From assembly GCA_033764265.1 (NCBI GenBank), contig JANRJB010000204.1, positions 1-17,326 of the forward strand: DNA of 17,326 bases, read 5' to 3'. Position numbers and translations under genes: made by a program. The notes beneath the pieces are model-generated. The model made no database searches. It was not told where the DNA came from and saw nothing but the letters and a program-made list of their open reading frames with translations. Positions 1 to 7,400 of this stretch are shown here, in pieces. Each line of letters begins with the position of its first letter. Position 1 is the first letter of the stretch. This DNA is from VGEM01 sp033764265 (GTDB lineage: Bacteria; Pseudomonadota; Alphaproteobacteria; Rhodospirillales; Rhodospirillaceae).

Positions 1-49
1 GGCCTGATGTATCATACCTGCACGACAGGTCCAGCCGGGGAGCCGCGCC
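1..49. promoter_or_regulatory. Upstream region of comEC with short inverted repeat
   Basis: This short leader holds TATCAT at 10-15 on the plus strand. Its complement reads TATGAT (11-16), so a -10-like element could serve either strand. ACCTG (16-20) and CAGGT (26-30) form a 5-bp inverted repeat with a 5-nt centre. A GGGGAG ribosome site at 37-42 lies seven bases before the GTG start of comEC. No -35 element can be judged because the window starts here. A divergent gene to the left is possible but not seen. Confidence 0.3.
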
Positions 50-2197
50 GTGGCCGAGACGACCGCGCCGTTTGAATTGATTGCCGACCGCGCCCGATGG
101 GGGCGGTGGGGTGCGCGGCTGTCGGCGGTCGCGGCGGCGCAGGCCGACCGCGCGCCGTCGTGGCTGGTGGTGTGCTTCGCCATCGGCATCGCGGCGTTCT
201 TCGCCTGGCCGAGCGATCCGCCGCCTGCGCCGGTCATCGCCGCGGCGGTGATTGCGGCGGTGCCGATCCTGTGGTGGCGGCGGGCCGACTGGCGCACCTT
301 CGCGGCCGGGGCGATGCTGAGCGTGATCGCCGGGTTCGGCGTCGCGCAGGTGCGGACCTGGGCGGTCGACGGGCCGATCCTGGCGCGCGAGATCGGTCCG
401 GTCACGGCCACCGGCCGGGTCGCCGAGGTCCAACGCGAACCCGGCCGCGTGCGCGTGGTGCTGCGCGATCTGGCGATCGAAGGCCTGGCGCCGGACCGCA
501 CGCCGCACGGTGTGCGGCTGTCGGTTCCGGCCAGCCACGGCGCACCGCGGGTCGGCGAGCGCATCGACGTGCTGGTACGCCTGCGTCCGCCGCATCGCCC
601 CGAGGTGCCGGGCGGTTTCCAATACCAGCGCTTCCTGTATTTCGAGCGGATCGGCGCCACCGGATTCACGCTCGGCCGCTGGCGCGCGGTCGCGCCCGAC
701 GACACGGCGACCGCATCGGTTCGCCAGTCCCTCGAGAATTTGCGCCGCGACGTCTCCGACCGCATCCTGGCCGTTCTGCCCGGCGACCGCGGCGCCGTGA
801 CGGTGGCGCTGACCACTGGCGAGCAATCGCTGATTTCCGAGCGCTTGCAGGAGGCCTATCGCGCCGCCGGCCTCGCCCACCTGCTGTCGATCTCGGGCGT
901 GCACATGTCGCTGTTGGCCGCGGTGGTCTTTGTGCTGGTGCGGCGCGCGTTGGCACTGTTTCCTGCGGTCGCGCTGCGCTTCGATATCAAGAAATGGGCG
1001 GCGGTGGCCGCGCTTGCCGCGACGTTCTTCTATCTCACCATCTCGGGCATGAGCGTGCCGGCGGTGCGGGCCTTCATGATGGTCGCGGTGGTGCTGTGCG
1101 CGGTGCTGCTCGACCGCCGCGCCCTGTCGCTGCGCAGCGTGAGTTGGGCGGCGTTCCTGGTGCTCGTCGTGTTCCCGGAGTCGCTGATCGGTCCCAGCTA
1201 TCAGATGTCGTTCATGGCGGTGATCGCGCTGATCGCGCTGTACGAGCACTACACCGCCCGGCCGCGCTGGCGCGACGAGGACGGACAATGGACAGTTTTG
1301 CGAGCGGCGGGGGTCTATCTGGCCGGACTGGTGGCGACCGACCTGGTGGCGGGCTCGATCACCTCGCTGTTCGCGGCGTTTCACTTCAACAACCTGCCGG
1401 TCTATTCGCTGGCCGGTAACCTTTTGGCCGTGCCGATCACCGGCGCGTGGGTGATGCCTTGGGTGCTGGTGGCACTGGCGTTGATGCCGCTGGGCCTCGA
1501 TGCGTGGGCGCTGCAGTTGGCGGGTGCGGGCGTGCAGGCCGTCAATACCATCGCCGTCACCGTCGCGGGCTGGCCGAACGCCCAGATTCACGTACCGCCG
1601 ATGTCGGTGGCGGCGCTGGTGGCCGGCGCCGCCGGCCTGCTGCTGATGTGCCTGTGGCGCGGGCCCTGGCGCTGGTTGGGGGCGGCGCCGGTGCTGGCGG
1701 CGGTGATGCAGCCATGGCTCGCGCCCAAGCCCGAACTGATCGTGTCGGAAGATGGCGGCGTGATCGCGGTCGGCGACTTGGGCGGCAGACTTTCGCTGAT
1801 GCCCGGACGCGGCGACCGGTTCACGCGCTCGGTGTGGCTCGAACGCTACGGCCGCAGTTCGGATCCGTGGCCGCCGCCGGACGTGGCGTGCGATGCCGTG
1901 GGTTGCGTGATGACGCGCGGCGAGGCCTCGGTCCTGCTGGCGTTCGATCCCGCCGCCGCCGGCGAGGATTGCGGGCGCAGCGACGTGGTGATCGCGCCCG
2001 GCTTTTATGTGCGGCGCTGCGGCGGCAGCCGCGTCTTCGACCGCGCCGACTTCGCGCGCGGCGGCGCACATGCGTTTCGCTTCGACGGCGGACGACTTCG
2101 CGTCATCACCGTCGCGGACGCGATCGGTCAGCGGGCGTGGAACCGAACAGGGCTCAATACCGGCGGAACAGGCCGACCAGGCGGCCCTGCACCTTGA
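50..2197 (+). CDS. comEC: ComEC/Rec2-family DNA-uptake channel protein
   Basis: Predicted inner-membrane channel that passes single-stranded DNA into the cytoplasm during transformation. The 715-residue product has N-terminal membrane segments and a DUF4131-like region (about residues 35-200). The Competence domain follows, with the hallmark HLLSISGVHM at about 277-286 and several hydrophobic helices to about residue 555. The C-terminal part (559-715) is soluble but shows no HxHxDH metal-binding motif, so the metallo-beta-lactamase domain of classical ComEC is absent or degenerate, as in many alphaproteobacterial homologues. The GTG start at 50 is chosen because GGGGAG sits seven bases upstream and the protein begins there before its first helix. 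The last 14 codons overlap the 3' end of convergent lexA. No other competence gene is in the window, so activity in natural uptake is inferred from family only. Confidence 0.87.
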   Translation: MAETTAPFELIADRARWGRWGARLSAVAAAQADRAPSWLVVCFAIGIAAFFAWPSDPPPAPVIAAAVIAAVPILWWRRADWRTFAAGAMLSVIAGFGVAQVRTWAVDGPILAREIGPVTATGRVAEVQREPGRVRVVLRDLAIEGLAPDRTPHGVRLSVPASHGAPRVGERIDVLVRLRPPHRPEVPGGFQYQRFLYFERIGATGFTLGRWRAVAPDDTATASVRQSLENLRRDVSDRILAVLPGDRGAVTVALTTGEQSLISERLQEAYRAAGLAHLLSISGVHMSLLAAVVFVLVRRALALFPAVALRFDIKKWAAVAALAATFFYLTISGMSVPAVRAFMMVAVVLCAVLLDRRALSLRSVSWAAFLVLVVFPESLIGPSYQMSFMAVIALIALYEHYTARPRWRDEDGQWTVLRAAGVYLAGLVATDLVAGSITSLFAAFHFNNLPVYSLAGNLLAVPITGAWVMPWVLVALALMPLGLDAWALQLAGAGVQAVNTIAVTVAGWPNAQIHVPPMSVAALVAGAAGLLLMCLWRGPWRWLGAAPVLAAVMQPWLAPKPELIVSEDGGVIAVGDLGGRLSLMPGRGDRFTRSVWLERYGRSSDPWPPPDVACDAVGCVMTRGEASVLLAFDPAAAGEDCGRSDVVIAPGFYVRRCGGSRVFDRADFARGGAHAFRFDGGRLRVITVADAIGQRAWNRTGLNTGGTGRPGGPAP

Positions 2198-2855
2198 CCC
2201 TGTCGGGACCGAAAATGCGGGTCTCGTAGTTCTTGTTGGCGGGTTCCAGCGCGATCGACTCGCCCTTGCGGCGCAGGCGCTTCAAGGTGGCTTCCTCGTT
2301 GTCGACCAGCGCGACGACGATGGCGCCGTTGTCGGCGGTGTCGCACTTGCGGATCAGGATGGTATCGCCGTCGGCGATGCCGGCATCGATCATCGAATCG
2401 CCCTCGACGGTGAGCGCATAATGCTCGCCGCCGCCCAACAGGCCCGCGGGCACGCCGATGTGTTCGGTGGGATTGCGCAACGCCTCGATCGGCGTGCCGG
2501 CGGCGATCTTGCCGTACAGCGGCAGCTCGACCGTTTCGGCCGGCGCGCTGGTCTTGGCGGCGGCCCCCGCCAGACCGCCAAAGGTGCCGGTGATAACGTT
2601 CGGCTGGAATCCGGTGCTCGGCCGCGGCGGCGCGGTGGCGTTGTCGGGCAGCTTGAGCACTTCCAACGCGCGGGCCTTGTGCGGCAGCCGGCGCAGGAAC
2701 CCACGTTCCTCGAGCGCCGTAATCAATCGGTGGATGCCGGACTTGGATTTGAGCTTCAGGGCCTCCTTCATCTCGTCGAAGGATGGCGCCACGCCTTCGC
2801 GGGCCATGCGGTCCCGGATGAGAAGCAGGAGCTGGTATTGTTTCTTGGTCAACAT
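2154..2855 (-). CDS. lexA: LexA, SOS-response repressor and self-cleaving protease
   Basis: Represses SOS DNA-damage genes and is inactivated when RecA filaments stimulate its self-cleavage. The 233-residue product starts MLTKKQYQLL, with a winged-helix DNA-binding domain over about residues 1-65. The cleavage site is Ala119-Gly120 in KIAAGTP. The catalytic serine is Ser154 (EGDSMID) and the catalytic lysine Lys192 (EATLKR), both in the expected context of the S24 peptidase fold. The ATG at 2855 is preferred over a frame-open start 63 bp upstream because MLTKKQ is the family N-terminus and GGAG lies 11 bases before it. Autoregulation is strongly indicated by the SOS box in its promoter. Its stop lies inside the antisense end of comEC, a neighbour pairing often seen in Alphaproteobacteria. 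Confidence 0.97.
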   Translation of the reverse strand: MLTKKQYQLLLLIRDRMAREGVAPSFDEMKEALKLKSKSGIHRLITALEERGFLRRLPHKARALEVLKLPDNATAPPRPSTGFQPNVITGTFGGLAGAAAKTSAPAETVELPLYGKIAAGTPIEALRNPTEHIGVPAGLLGGGEHYALTVEGDSMIDAGIADGDTILIRKCDTADNGAIVVALVDNEEATLKRLRRKGESIALEPANKNYETRIFGPDRVKVQGRLVGLFRRY

Positions 2856-2927
2856 GGACCGGGCGACTCCGCGCTGCGGGGGACACGAATAGGCGTGTGG
2901 GGGCGAACAAAGCAGCAACGGACCAAT

Positions 2928-2942
2928 GTTCTACTTTAGTTC
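2928..2942 (-). promoter_or_regulatory. LexA operator (SOS box, GTTC-N7-GTTC)
   Basis: The plus strand reads GTTCTACTTTAGTTC, an exact match to the GTTC-N7-GTTC direct-repeat operator known for alphaproteobacterial LexA. It lies 73 bp upstream of the lexA start codon and overlaps the -10 element. It also spans the TAA stop codon of the TPR-glycosyltransferase gene (2936-2938). Its position indicates negative autoregulation. Confidence 0.87.
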
Positions 2943-2956
2943 CCCAGCTTGGTCAA
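2928..2956 (-). promoter_or_regulatory. lexA promoter
   Basis: Read on the minus strand, TTGACC (2956-2951) is followed by a 17-bp spacer and TAGAAC (2933-2928). This is a good sigma-70-type promoter pointing at lexA, with a predicted transcript start near 2921 and a leader of about 65 nt. The -35 element and most of the spacer lie inside the last codons of the upstream TPR gene. The SOS box covers the -10 element, so bound LexA would block polymerase. Confidence 0.65.
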
Positions 2957-4762
2957 GCAAAGCTGGTCGAGGGCCGCCGCAATGTCGGCCAGGGGGCCCG
3001 TCCAGTCGCCATCCTGTCCCTGCCGGAAAAAGCGCACGCTGGCGTACCACGGGCTGGCCGACCCGGCGGTGAACGTCCACCACAGCCGGCCGCGGGCGTG
3101 CGGCACCAGCACCCAGGTCGGAACCCCAAGGGCTGCCGCGATGTGGGCGGTGGTGTTGCAGACCGTGACCACCACGTCGCAGGCCGCGGCCGCGGCCGCA
3201 ACGCCATCCAGGTCGTTGGTCAGATCAAGTCCGGGCAGGCGGGTGAGTCGCGCCCGCACGGCGGGGTCCAGGGTGGCGCGGTCGTCGGCCGTCTCGCCGT
3301 ACTGGAGATCGACCCAGCGGAGACCCGGCCGGGCCAGCAGGTTTGACCAGTCGGCCAGGCGGGTGCTCTTGCGGGCGCGGAACCGGGCATTGCGGCTGAG
3401 CCACGACAGGCCCACCACGACGCCGTCGCCGTCCAACGCCCGGCGGCAGGCGGCCTGGCGCTGCGGATCGGCCTGCAGCAGGCGACGGACCGGTTTGAAA
3501 TCCGCGGCCCTGCGGCGCAGGTGCCTGCCCACATCCGCGGCCGGCGTCTGGGCGGCAATGGTCGGGTCTTGCGTGGCGGCATCCGGCGGGTCGCGCCGGG
3601 CCGCGACGGTGACGCCTGGGAACGAGCGCGCGAACAGGGTGACGAGACGCGGATCGCATTCGAACACCAGGTTGAAGCCGCGCGCGATCAGATCCGGCAG
3701 CAGCGTCGCGTAAAGAATTTCGTCGCCGACGCCCTGTTCGGCCCAGACCAGGAGTTTCCTGCCGGCCGGCAGCGGTTCGCCGCGCCACCGCGGTTGCGGA
3801 AAGTCGCGCCAGCGGGCCGGAACGGCCGGCGTCCGCCAGCGCCAGTCGTAGGCGGCCCACGCCTGGTCGAAACGCCCCAACGCGAACAACAGCATGGCGC
3901 AGTTGAAGTGGGCATCGCCGTGATCGGGCTTCAGCGCGATGGCCTGCTCGGTGGCGGCGAGCGCGCCCGCCGTGTCGCCGCGCTCCTGCAGCGCGGCGGC
4001 CAGATTGATGTGGGCTTCGACGCGCGTCGGCGCGAGTTCAATCGATCGCCCATATGCGGCGATCGCCGCGTCGATTGCGCCCTGTTCCGATAATGCCGCG
4101 GCCAGCGTGAAGTGCGCCTCGGCCATGGCAGGGTTCACCGCCAGGGCGCGGCGCGCCAGCGTTGCGGCGTCGTGCGGCCGGCCCTGTTTCTCGCGCACCA
4201 TGGCCAGATTGTTGAGCGCGGCGGCGTTGGCGGGCGCGCGTTGCACCGCGCGCGTCAACAGGGAGTCTGCTTCGGCAGTCTCGCCTTTCAGACCGAGCAC
4301 GCCGCCCAGATTGGTCATGGCATCGACCGTGTCGGGCGCCAGGGCCAGAACTTGGCGCAATACCGGGATCGCCTCGTCGGGCCGTTGCGCGCGCATCAAG
4401 CAGAGCGCGAGGTTGGACAACAGGGTAATCGGTGGATCGTGCTGCCGGGCCACTGCGGCACGGAACGACGCGGCCGCATCGCTGAATCGGCCCAGCGCGG
4501 CAAGCGCGACGCCGCGCGCGTCGTGCAGATCGGGCGCATCGGGATCGATCGCCAGCGCGCGCTCGGCCAGAACCAAGGCCTCCGTGGGCCGGGATTCACC
4601 CAAGGCCAGAATCGCAAGCTGATGCAGCGCCCCCACGTGGCGCGGGTCGGCGGCGAGGACGCGGCGCAGGCCGGCCGCCGCCGCCGCGGTGTCGCCGCGC
4701 GCGCGGGCCGTCACGGCGCGTGTGTACTCTTCGGTTGGCGTGATTGGATCGGTTGCGGTCAT
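2936..4762 (-). CDS. TPR-repeat protein with C-terminal glycosyltransferase-like domain
   Basis: A 608-residue protein with no signal peptide. Residues about 10-310 are eight to nine tetratricopeptide repeats, shown by recurring A-x3-P-x-A and ALxxxGRxxEA patterns. The C-terminal half (about 335-600) resembles the GT-B-type, glycosyltransferase-9-like domain often fused to such repeats: AEQGVGDEI at 341-349 and the stretch 529-554 (DVVVTVCNTTAHIAAALGVP), a typical nucleotide-sugar-side motif. Family members are often linked to glycosylation or surface polysaccharides, but the acceptor is unknown here. The ATG at 4762 is the first in-frame start after the divergent gap. The gene reads toward lexA 80 bp away, and its stop codon lies in the lexA operator. 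The two may share read-through transcription, but a functional link is not evident. Confidence 0.82.
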   Translation of the reverse strand: MTATDPITPTEEYTRAVTARARGDTAAAAAGLRRVLAADPRHVGALHQLAILALGESRPTEALVLAERALAIDPDAPDLHDARGVALAALGRFSDAAASFRAAVARQHDPPITLLSNLALCLMRAQRPDEAIPVLRQVLALAPDTVDAMTNLGGVLGLKGETAEADSLLTRAVQRAPANAAALNNLAMVREKQGRPHDAATLARRALAVNPAMAEAHFTLAAALSEQGAIDAAIAAYGRSIELAPTRVEAHINLAAALQERGDTAGALAATEQAIALKPDHGDAHFNCAMLLFALGRFDQAWAAYDWRWRTPAVPARWRDFPQPRWRGEPLPAGRKLLVWAEQGVGDEILYATLLPDLIARGFNLVFECDPRLVTLFARSFPGVTVAARRDPPDAATQDPTIAAQTPAADVGRHLRRRAADFKPVRRLLQADPQRQAACRRALDGDGVVVGLSWLSRNARFRARKSTRLADWSNLLARPGLRWVDLQYGETADDRATLDPAVRARLTRLPGLDLTNDLDGVAAAAAACDVVVTVCNTTAHIAAALGVPTWVLVPHARGRLWWTFTAGSASPWYASVRFFRQGQDGDWTGPLADIAAALDQLCLTKLGN

Positions 4763-4939
4763 GGCGTCCGGTCGGCCGCCGGCGCGCGGTCAGGCGGTCC
4801 CGTGGTCCGATTCCAGCATTCGCATCCCAGTTCAGAGCGCAATCTTGCGAATGTCAAATCCGCTCCACGAGCCAGCTTGCAGGAAACCGACGCCGTCGGC
4901 AAAGTGGCCGCACCGGCCACGAACAGGAAAGAATCGCCC
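4763..4939. promoter_or_regulatory. Divergent intergenic region: minus-strand promoter and 8-bp inverted repeat
   Basis: The region separates the TPR gene (-) from the secreted-protein gene (+). On the minus strand, a consensus TTGACA (4857-4852) stands 17 bp before TGAACT (4834-4829), a plausible promoter for the TPR gene. The inverted repeat CATTCGCA (4817-4824) / TGCGAATG (4846-4853) with a 21-bp centre encloses the spacer and -10 of that promoter, so it could be an operator. No convincing plus-strand promoter is visible. Confidence 0.4.
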
Positions 4940-5611
4940 ATGAAATCGGTGGTGTGGATGGTGCTCCTCGCGGCGTCGCCGGTGCTGGCCGACGACCGGG
5001 CGGGCAATCTGGGGCGCACCACCGACGACTTCTGCGTCACCGTCCAACAGCTGTTGGAAGGCACCGCCATGGTGTCGCAGAACGAAGTCCATCCGACCTA
5101 CGATTCGTTCAAGGCCTCCAAAGCCGAGGCCAAGCCCCTGTTGACCGAACAATATGTCCTGTATGCCGACGAGGCCGCCAGGTCGGAGCCGCTGCGCATT
5201 TCATGCAAGGCCAAGACCGGCGACCTTTTGAACGAGCTTTACGGCCCGGGCGCATCGTCGGGCCGGATCGCGTGCCAGGCCATTCACCAGCGGATCGCCG
5301 CGGACGTGTTCGCCGGACTGACCGACGACGAGCGCGCGGCCGTCAAGATTGCCGCCACCGACATCGTCTACGAAGCGGACGAGACCGTGGTCATGGGCTC
5401 CAAGTGGGTGGCACCGTTCGATTATGCCTGGATGAACGGCGGCAAACTTCACTTGAAGTCCAAGGCGCTCTTGGCCGAATGGGACAACATCCTGTTCAAG
5501 CTTGCGCCGCCGCAGTTTCGAGGCACGCATTACTGTCATCTCATCGCGCCGGAACACCTGAAACGACTCGTGCTGGGCCTTGCATCGCCGCCCGCGCCTC
5601 AGGTTGAATAG
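4940..5611 (+). CDS. Secreted protein of unknown function with four cysteines
   Basis: I do not recognise a family. The ATG at 4940 is supported by AGGAAAG about nine bases upstream, although the frame stays open far upstream. The 223-residue product begins with a Sec-type signal peptide (MKSVVWMVLLAASPVLA, cleavage expected after Ala17). The mature part has four cysteines (32, 89, 112, 199), which could form two disulfides in the periplasm. It has mixed helix/strand character, a run of acidic residues around 128-148, and no membrane helix after the signal. The next gene, a CsgG-like protein, starts 34 bp downstream with its own strong ribosome site, so the two are probably cotranscribed and may act together in the envelope. 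Confidence 0.75.
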   Translation: MKSVVWMVLLAASPVLADDRAGNLGRTTDDFCVTVQQLLEGTAMVSQNEVHPTYDSFKASKAEAKPLLTEQYVLYADEAARSEPLRISCKAKTGDLLNELYGPGASSGRIACQAIHQRIAADVFAGLTDDERAAVKIAATDIVYEADETVVMGSKWVAPFDYAWMNGGKLHLKSKALLAEWDNILFKLAPPQFRGTHYCHLIAPEHLKRLVLGLASPPAPQVE

Positions 5612-5645
5612 CTGGGCGCCGCAATCGGGTTTAAAAGGGGAAGCC

Positions 5646-6623
5646 ATGAAGCTGAGAAACACGGTGACCGCGTCACTGTCGCTGTTGCTGGCCGCGGCGC
5701 TGATCGCGCCGGCCGAGGCGCAGAAGAAGGGCAAGGGCGGCAGCGAAGTCCAGGGCGGGTCCAAGGATGCCGCCCTCAACATCGAAAAGTGCGTCCAGCC
5801 GATGGGCACGCTGGCGGTGGTCGAGCCGCAGGACTACACCGCCCAGGCCCTCAGCCGCTTCGGCCTGCCGAGCCCCACGGGGCTGATCCGCCTGATCGTG
5901 CAGCAGTCCAATTGCTTCCAGCTGGTCGAGCGCGGCATGGCGATGCAGAACATCATGCAGGAACGTAACCTGCAAAGCGGCGGCCAGCTTCAGCGCGGCC
6001 AGAACATGGGCCAGGGGCAGATGGTTACCGCAGACTACATTCTCACGCCCGACGTGGCCTTCTCCGAAGGCGATGCCGGCGGCGCCGGCGCGGCCTTGGG
6101 GCTGCTGCCCGGCAAGGCCGGGGCGATCGGCGGGTTGATCGGCGGCGGCATCAAGAACCGCGTGGCCCAGACCAGCATGGTGCTGGCGGACACCCGCACC
6201 ACGCTGCAGGTGGCCGCGGCGGAAGGCAGCGCGAAGGCGACCGACTTCGCCCTCGGCGGGCTGCTCGGCGGCGGCGGGGTGGGCGGCGGCCTCGGCGGCT
6301 ACACCAAGACGCCCGAAGGCAAGGTGATCGCCTCGAGCTACGTCGACAACTGGAACAACATCGTGCGCGCGGTGCGCGGCAACCTGGCGCCCTCGGCCGC
6401 CGCCGCCGCGCCGACGGTCGGCGCGGGCGCCAACCCCGGCGACGTGCTGGTGGCCAAGATCAAGGGCGTCAAGGTGTTCGCCAACCCCGACAAGGCGTCC
6501 AAAGTAGTGACCAACACCGCGACCGAGTTCGTCTACATGGGCGAGGAAAGCGGCGGTTTCTTCAAGGTCGCGAGCCCCGACGGCGAAGGCTGGGTCGAGG
6601 CGATCCTGGTCAACCGGCAGTAA
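5646..6623 (+). CDS. CsgG/HfaB-like secreted protein with C-terminal SH3-like domain
   Basis: Product of 325 residues starting MKLRNTV, preceded by AGGGGAAG. A Sec signal peptide covers about residues 1-25 (cleavage near AEA-QK). Unlike curli CsgG it has no lipobox cysteine at the cleavage site. Residues about 50-255 resemble the CsgG family of outer-membrane oligomeric secretion or anchoring proteins: AVVEPQDY, an NCFQLVERG segment, an NIMQERNLQ segment, ADYILTPDVAFSEG, and TPEGKVIASSYVDNWNNIV. Two glycine-rich stretches interrupt it (about 140-175 and 205-225). Residues about 263-325 look like a bacterial SH3 (SH3b) domain that may bind peptidoglycan. No curli subunit or holdfast gene is nearby. 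A GC-rich hairpin follows the stop. Confidence 0.75.
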   Translation: MKLRNTVTASLSLLLAAALIAPAEAQKKGKGGSEVQGGSKDAALNIEKCVQPMGTLAVVEPQDYTAQALSRFGLPSPTGLIRLIVQQSNCFQLVERGMAMQNIMQERNLQSGGQLQRGQNMGQGQMVTADYILTPDVAFSEGDAGGAGAALGLLPGKAGAIGGLIGGGIKNRVAQTSMVLADTRTTLQVAAAEGSAKATDFALGGLLGGGGVGGGLGGYTKTPEGKVIASSYVDNWNNIVRAVRGNLAPSAAAAAPTVGAGANPGDVLVAKIKGVKVFANPDKASKVVTNTATEFVYMGEESGGFFKVASPDGEGWVEAILVNRQ

Positions 6624-6633
6624 CAGACCATTC

Positions 6634-6664
6634 GGCGCGCCGTCACTTCGCGCGCCTGTTGCTT
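6634..6664 (+). terminator. Possible intrinsic terminator after the CsgG-like gene
   Basis: GGCGCGC (6634-6640) and GCGCGCC (6650-6656) form a 7-bp all-GC stem with a nine-base loop, followed by TGTTGCTT. The T tract is poor and overlaps the -35 box of the next promoter, so this is only a moderate candidate. Confidence 0.4.
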
Positions 6665-6687
6665 CCTATAACACCCAGTGCTATAGA
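6659..6687 (+). promoter_or_regulatory. Promoter and palindromic operator of the toxin-antitoxin pair
   Basis: TTGCTT (6659-6664), a 17-bp spacer and TATAGA (6682-6687) preceded by TGC form an extended -10 promoter. Within it lies the palindrome CTATAACAC-N3-GTGCTATAG (6666-6686), with arms matching at eight of nine positions. It covers nearly all of the spacer and most of the -10 box. This is where an XRE antitoxin would be expected to bind and repress its own operon. The transcript would start near 6694, about 16 bases before the toxin ATG. Confidence 0.65.
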
Positions 6688-6709
6688 TGGCGTGGATTGA
6701 GGGCCGCCA

Positions 6710-7081
6710 ATGCGGGTGTTCAAGACCAAGGCGTTCGCCCGCTTTGCCAGGGCAGAATCGATTGACGATTCGCAGCTCCTTCAAGCGATCACGGAGATTT
6801 CCCAGGGGTTGATCGATGCAGACTTGGGCGGTGGTGTGATCAAGAAGCGATTGGCGCGACCGGGCATGGGAAAATCCGGCGGCGCACGCAGTATCGTCGC
6901 ATATCGCTCATCCGGGCTGGCTGTGTTCGTTTTCGGCTACGCGAAGAACGCGCGGGACGACATCTCGCCACCGGAACTCAAGGCCTACCGCGCGCTGGCG
7001 CGCGAACTCCTGCAGATCGCCCCGGCGCCGCTGGCTGCGGCGATCCGAAACGGCACCTTGTTGGAGATCAGGTGGTCATGA
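6710..7081 (+). CDS. Type II toxin, RelE/HigB-like (PF06296-type)
   Basis: A 123-residue basic protein starting MRVFKTKAFARFAR, with GAGG seven bases before the ATG. It matches the pattern of RelE/HigB toxins: an N-terminal helix, a central GMGKSGGARSIVAYR segment, a hydrophobic strand VFVFGYAKNARDDIS (Lys and Asn/Asp after the strand), and a C-terminal helix YRALARELLQ. These toxins are ribosome-dependent mRNA endonucleases that halt translation. The toxin gene comes first and its TGA overlaps the antitoxin ATG by four bases (ATGA), the order seen in HigBA-type loci. Target specificity cannot be read from sequence. Confidence 0.85.
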   Translation: MRVFKTKAFARFARAESIDDSQLLQAITEISQGLIDADLGGGVIKKRLARPGMGKSGGARSIVAYRSSGLAVFVFGYAKNARDDISPPELKAYRALARELLQIAPAPLAAAIRNGTLLEIRWS

Positions 7082-7395
7082 AGCGCCAGTTTCGCAGTCC
7101 GGCATTGGCCGCGATCCATGAAACCGCGGCCGGGCTCCATGACGCGGGTGCCATCGGCAAGGTCAGCATGAAGGAATTCGACGCGCTGTGTTTGACGCCG
7201 GTGAAACCGCTGGCCGGTGACCAGATCCGGCGCATCCGGATGCGCGAAAAGGCAAGCCAGGCCGTGTTTGCCCGTTACCTCAATGTCACCGTCGGTCTCG
7301 TCAGCCAGTGGGAGCGCGGCGAGAAGCGCCCGAGCGGTCCGGCCCTTAAATTGCTCACGTTGGTCGCCAAGAACGGGCTGCAGGCGGTCGCCTGA
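7078..7395 (+). CDS. XRE-family antitoxin (HigA/NadS-like)
   Basis: A 105-residue helix-turn-helix protein and the expected antidote and autorepressor for the preceding toxin. The start is the ATG at 7078 inside the ATGA overlap; a GTG six bases earlier is possible. The N-terminal third (about 1-40) is probably the toxin-binding part. The XRE-type HTH follows at about 48-95: IRRIRMREKASQAVFARYLN, then VGLVSQWERGEKRPSGPALKLL, which fits the 'Q..FA..L.vs...vs.WE.G...P.g.al.lL' family pattern. The stop is five bases from the stop of the convergent VOC gene. The palindrome in the shared promoter is the likely binding site. Confidence 0.87.
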   Translation: MKRQFRSPALAAIHETAAGLHDAGAIGKVSMKEFDALCLTPVKPLAGDQIRRIRMREKASQAVFARYLNVTVGLVSQWERGEKRPSGPALKLLTLVAKNGLQAVA

Positions 7396-7400
7396 TTGGT

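Noticed and set aside
2007..2939. 310-codon plus-strand frame opposite lexA
   Set aside because: lexA on the minus strand has a promoter, SOS box, cleavage site and catalytic dyad; the plus frame has none.
4112..4939. Upstream extension of the secreted-protein frame
   Set aside because: It is open only because it is antisense to TPR codons; the signal peptide and ribosome site place the start at 4940.
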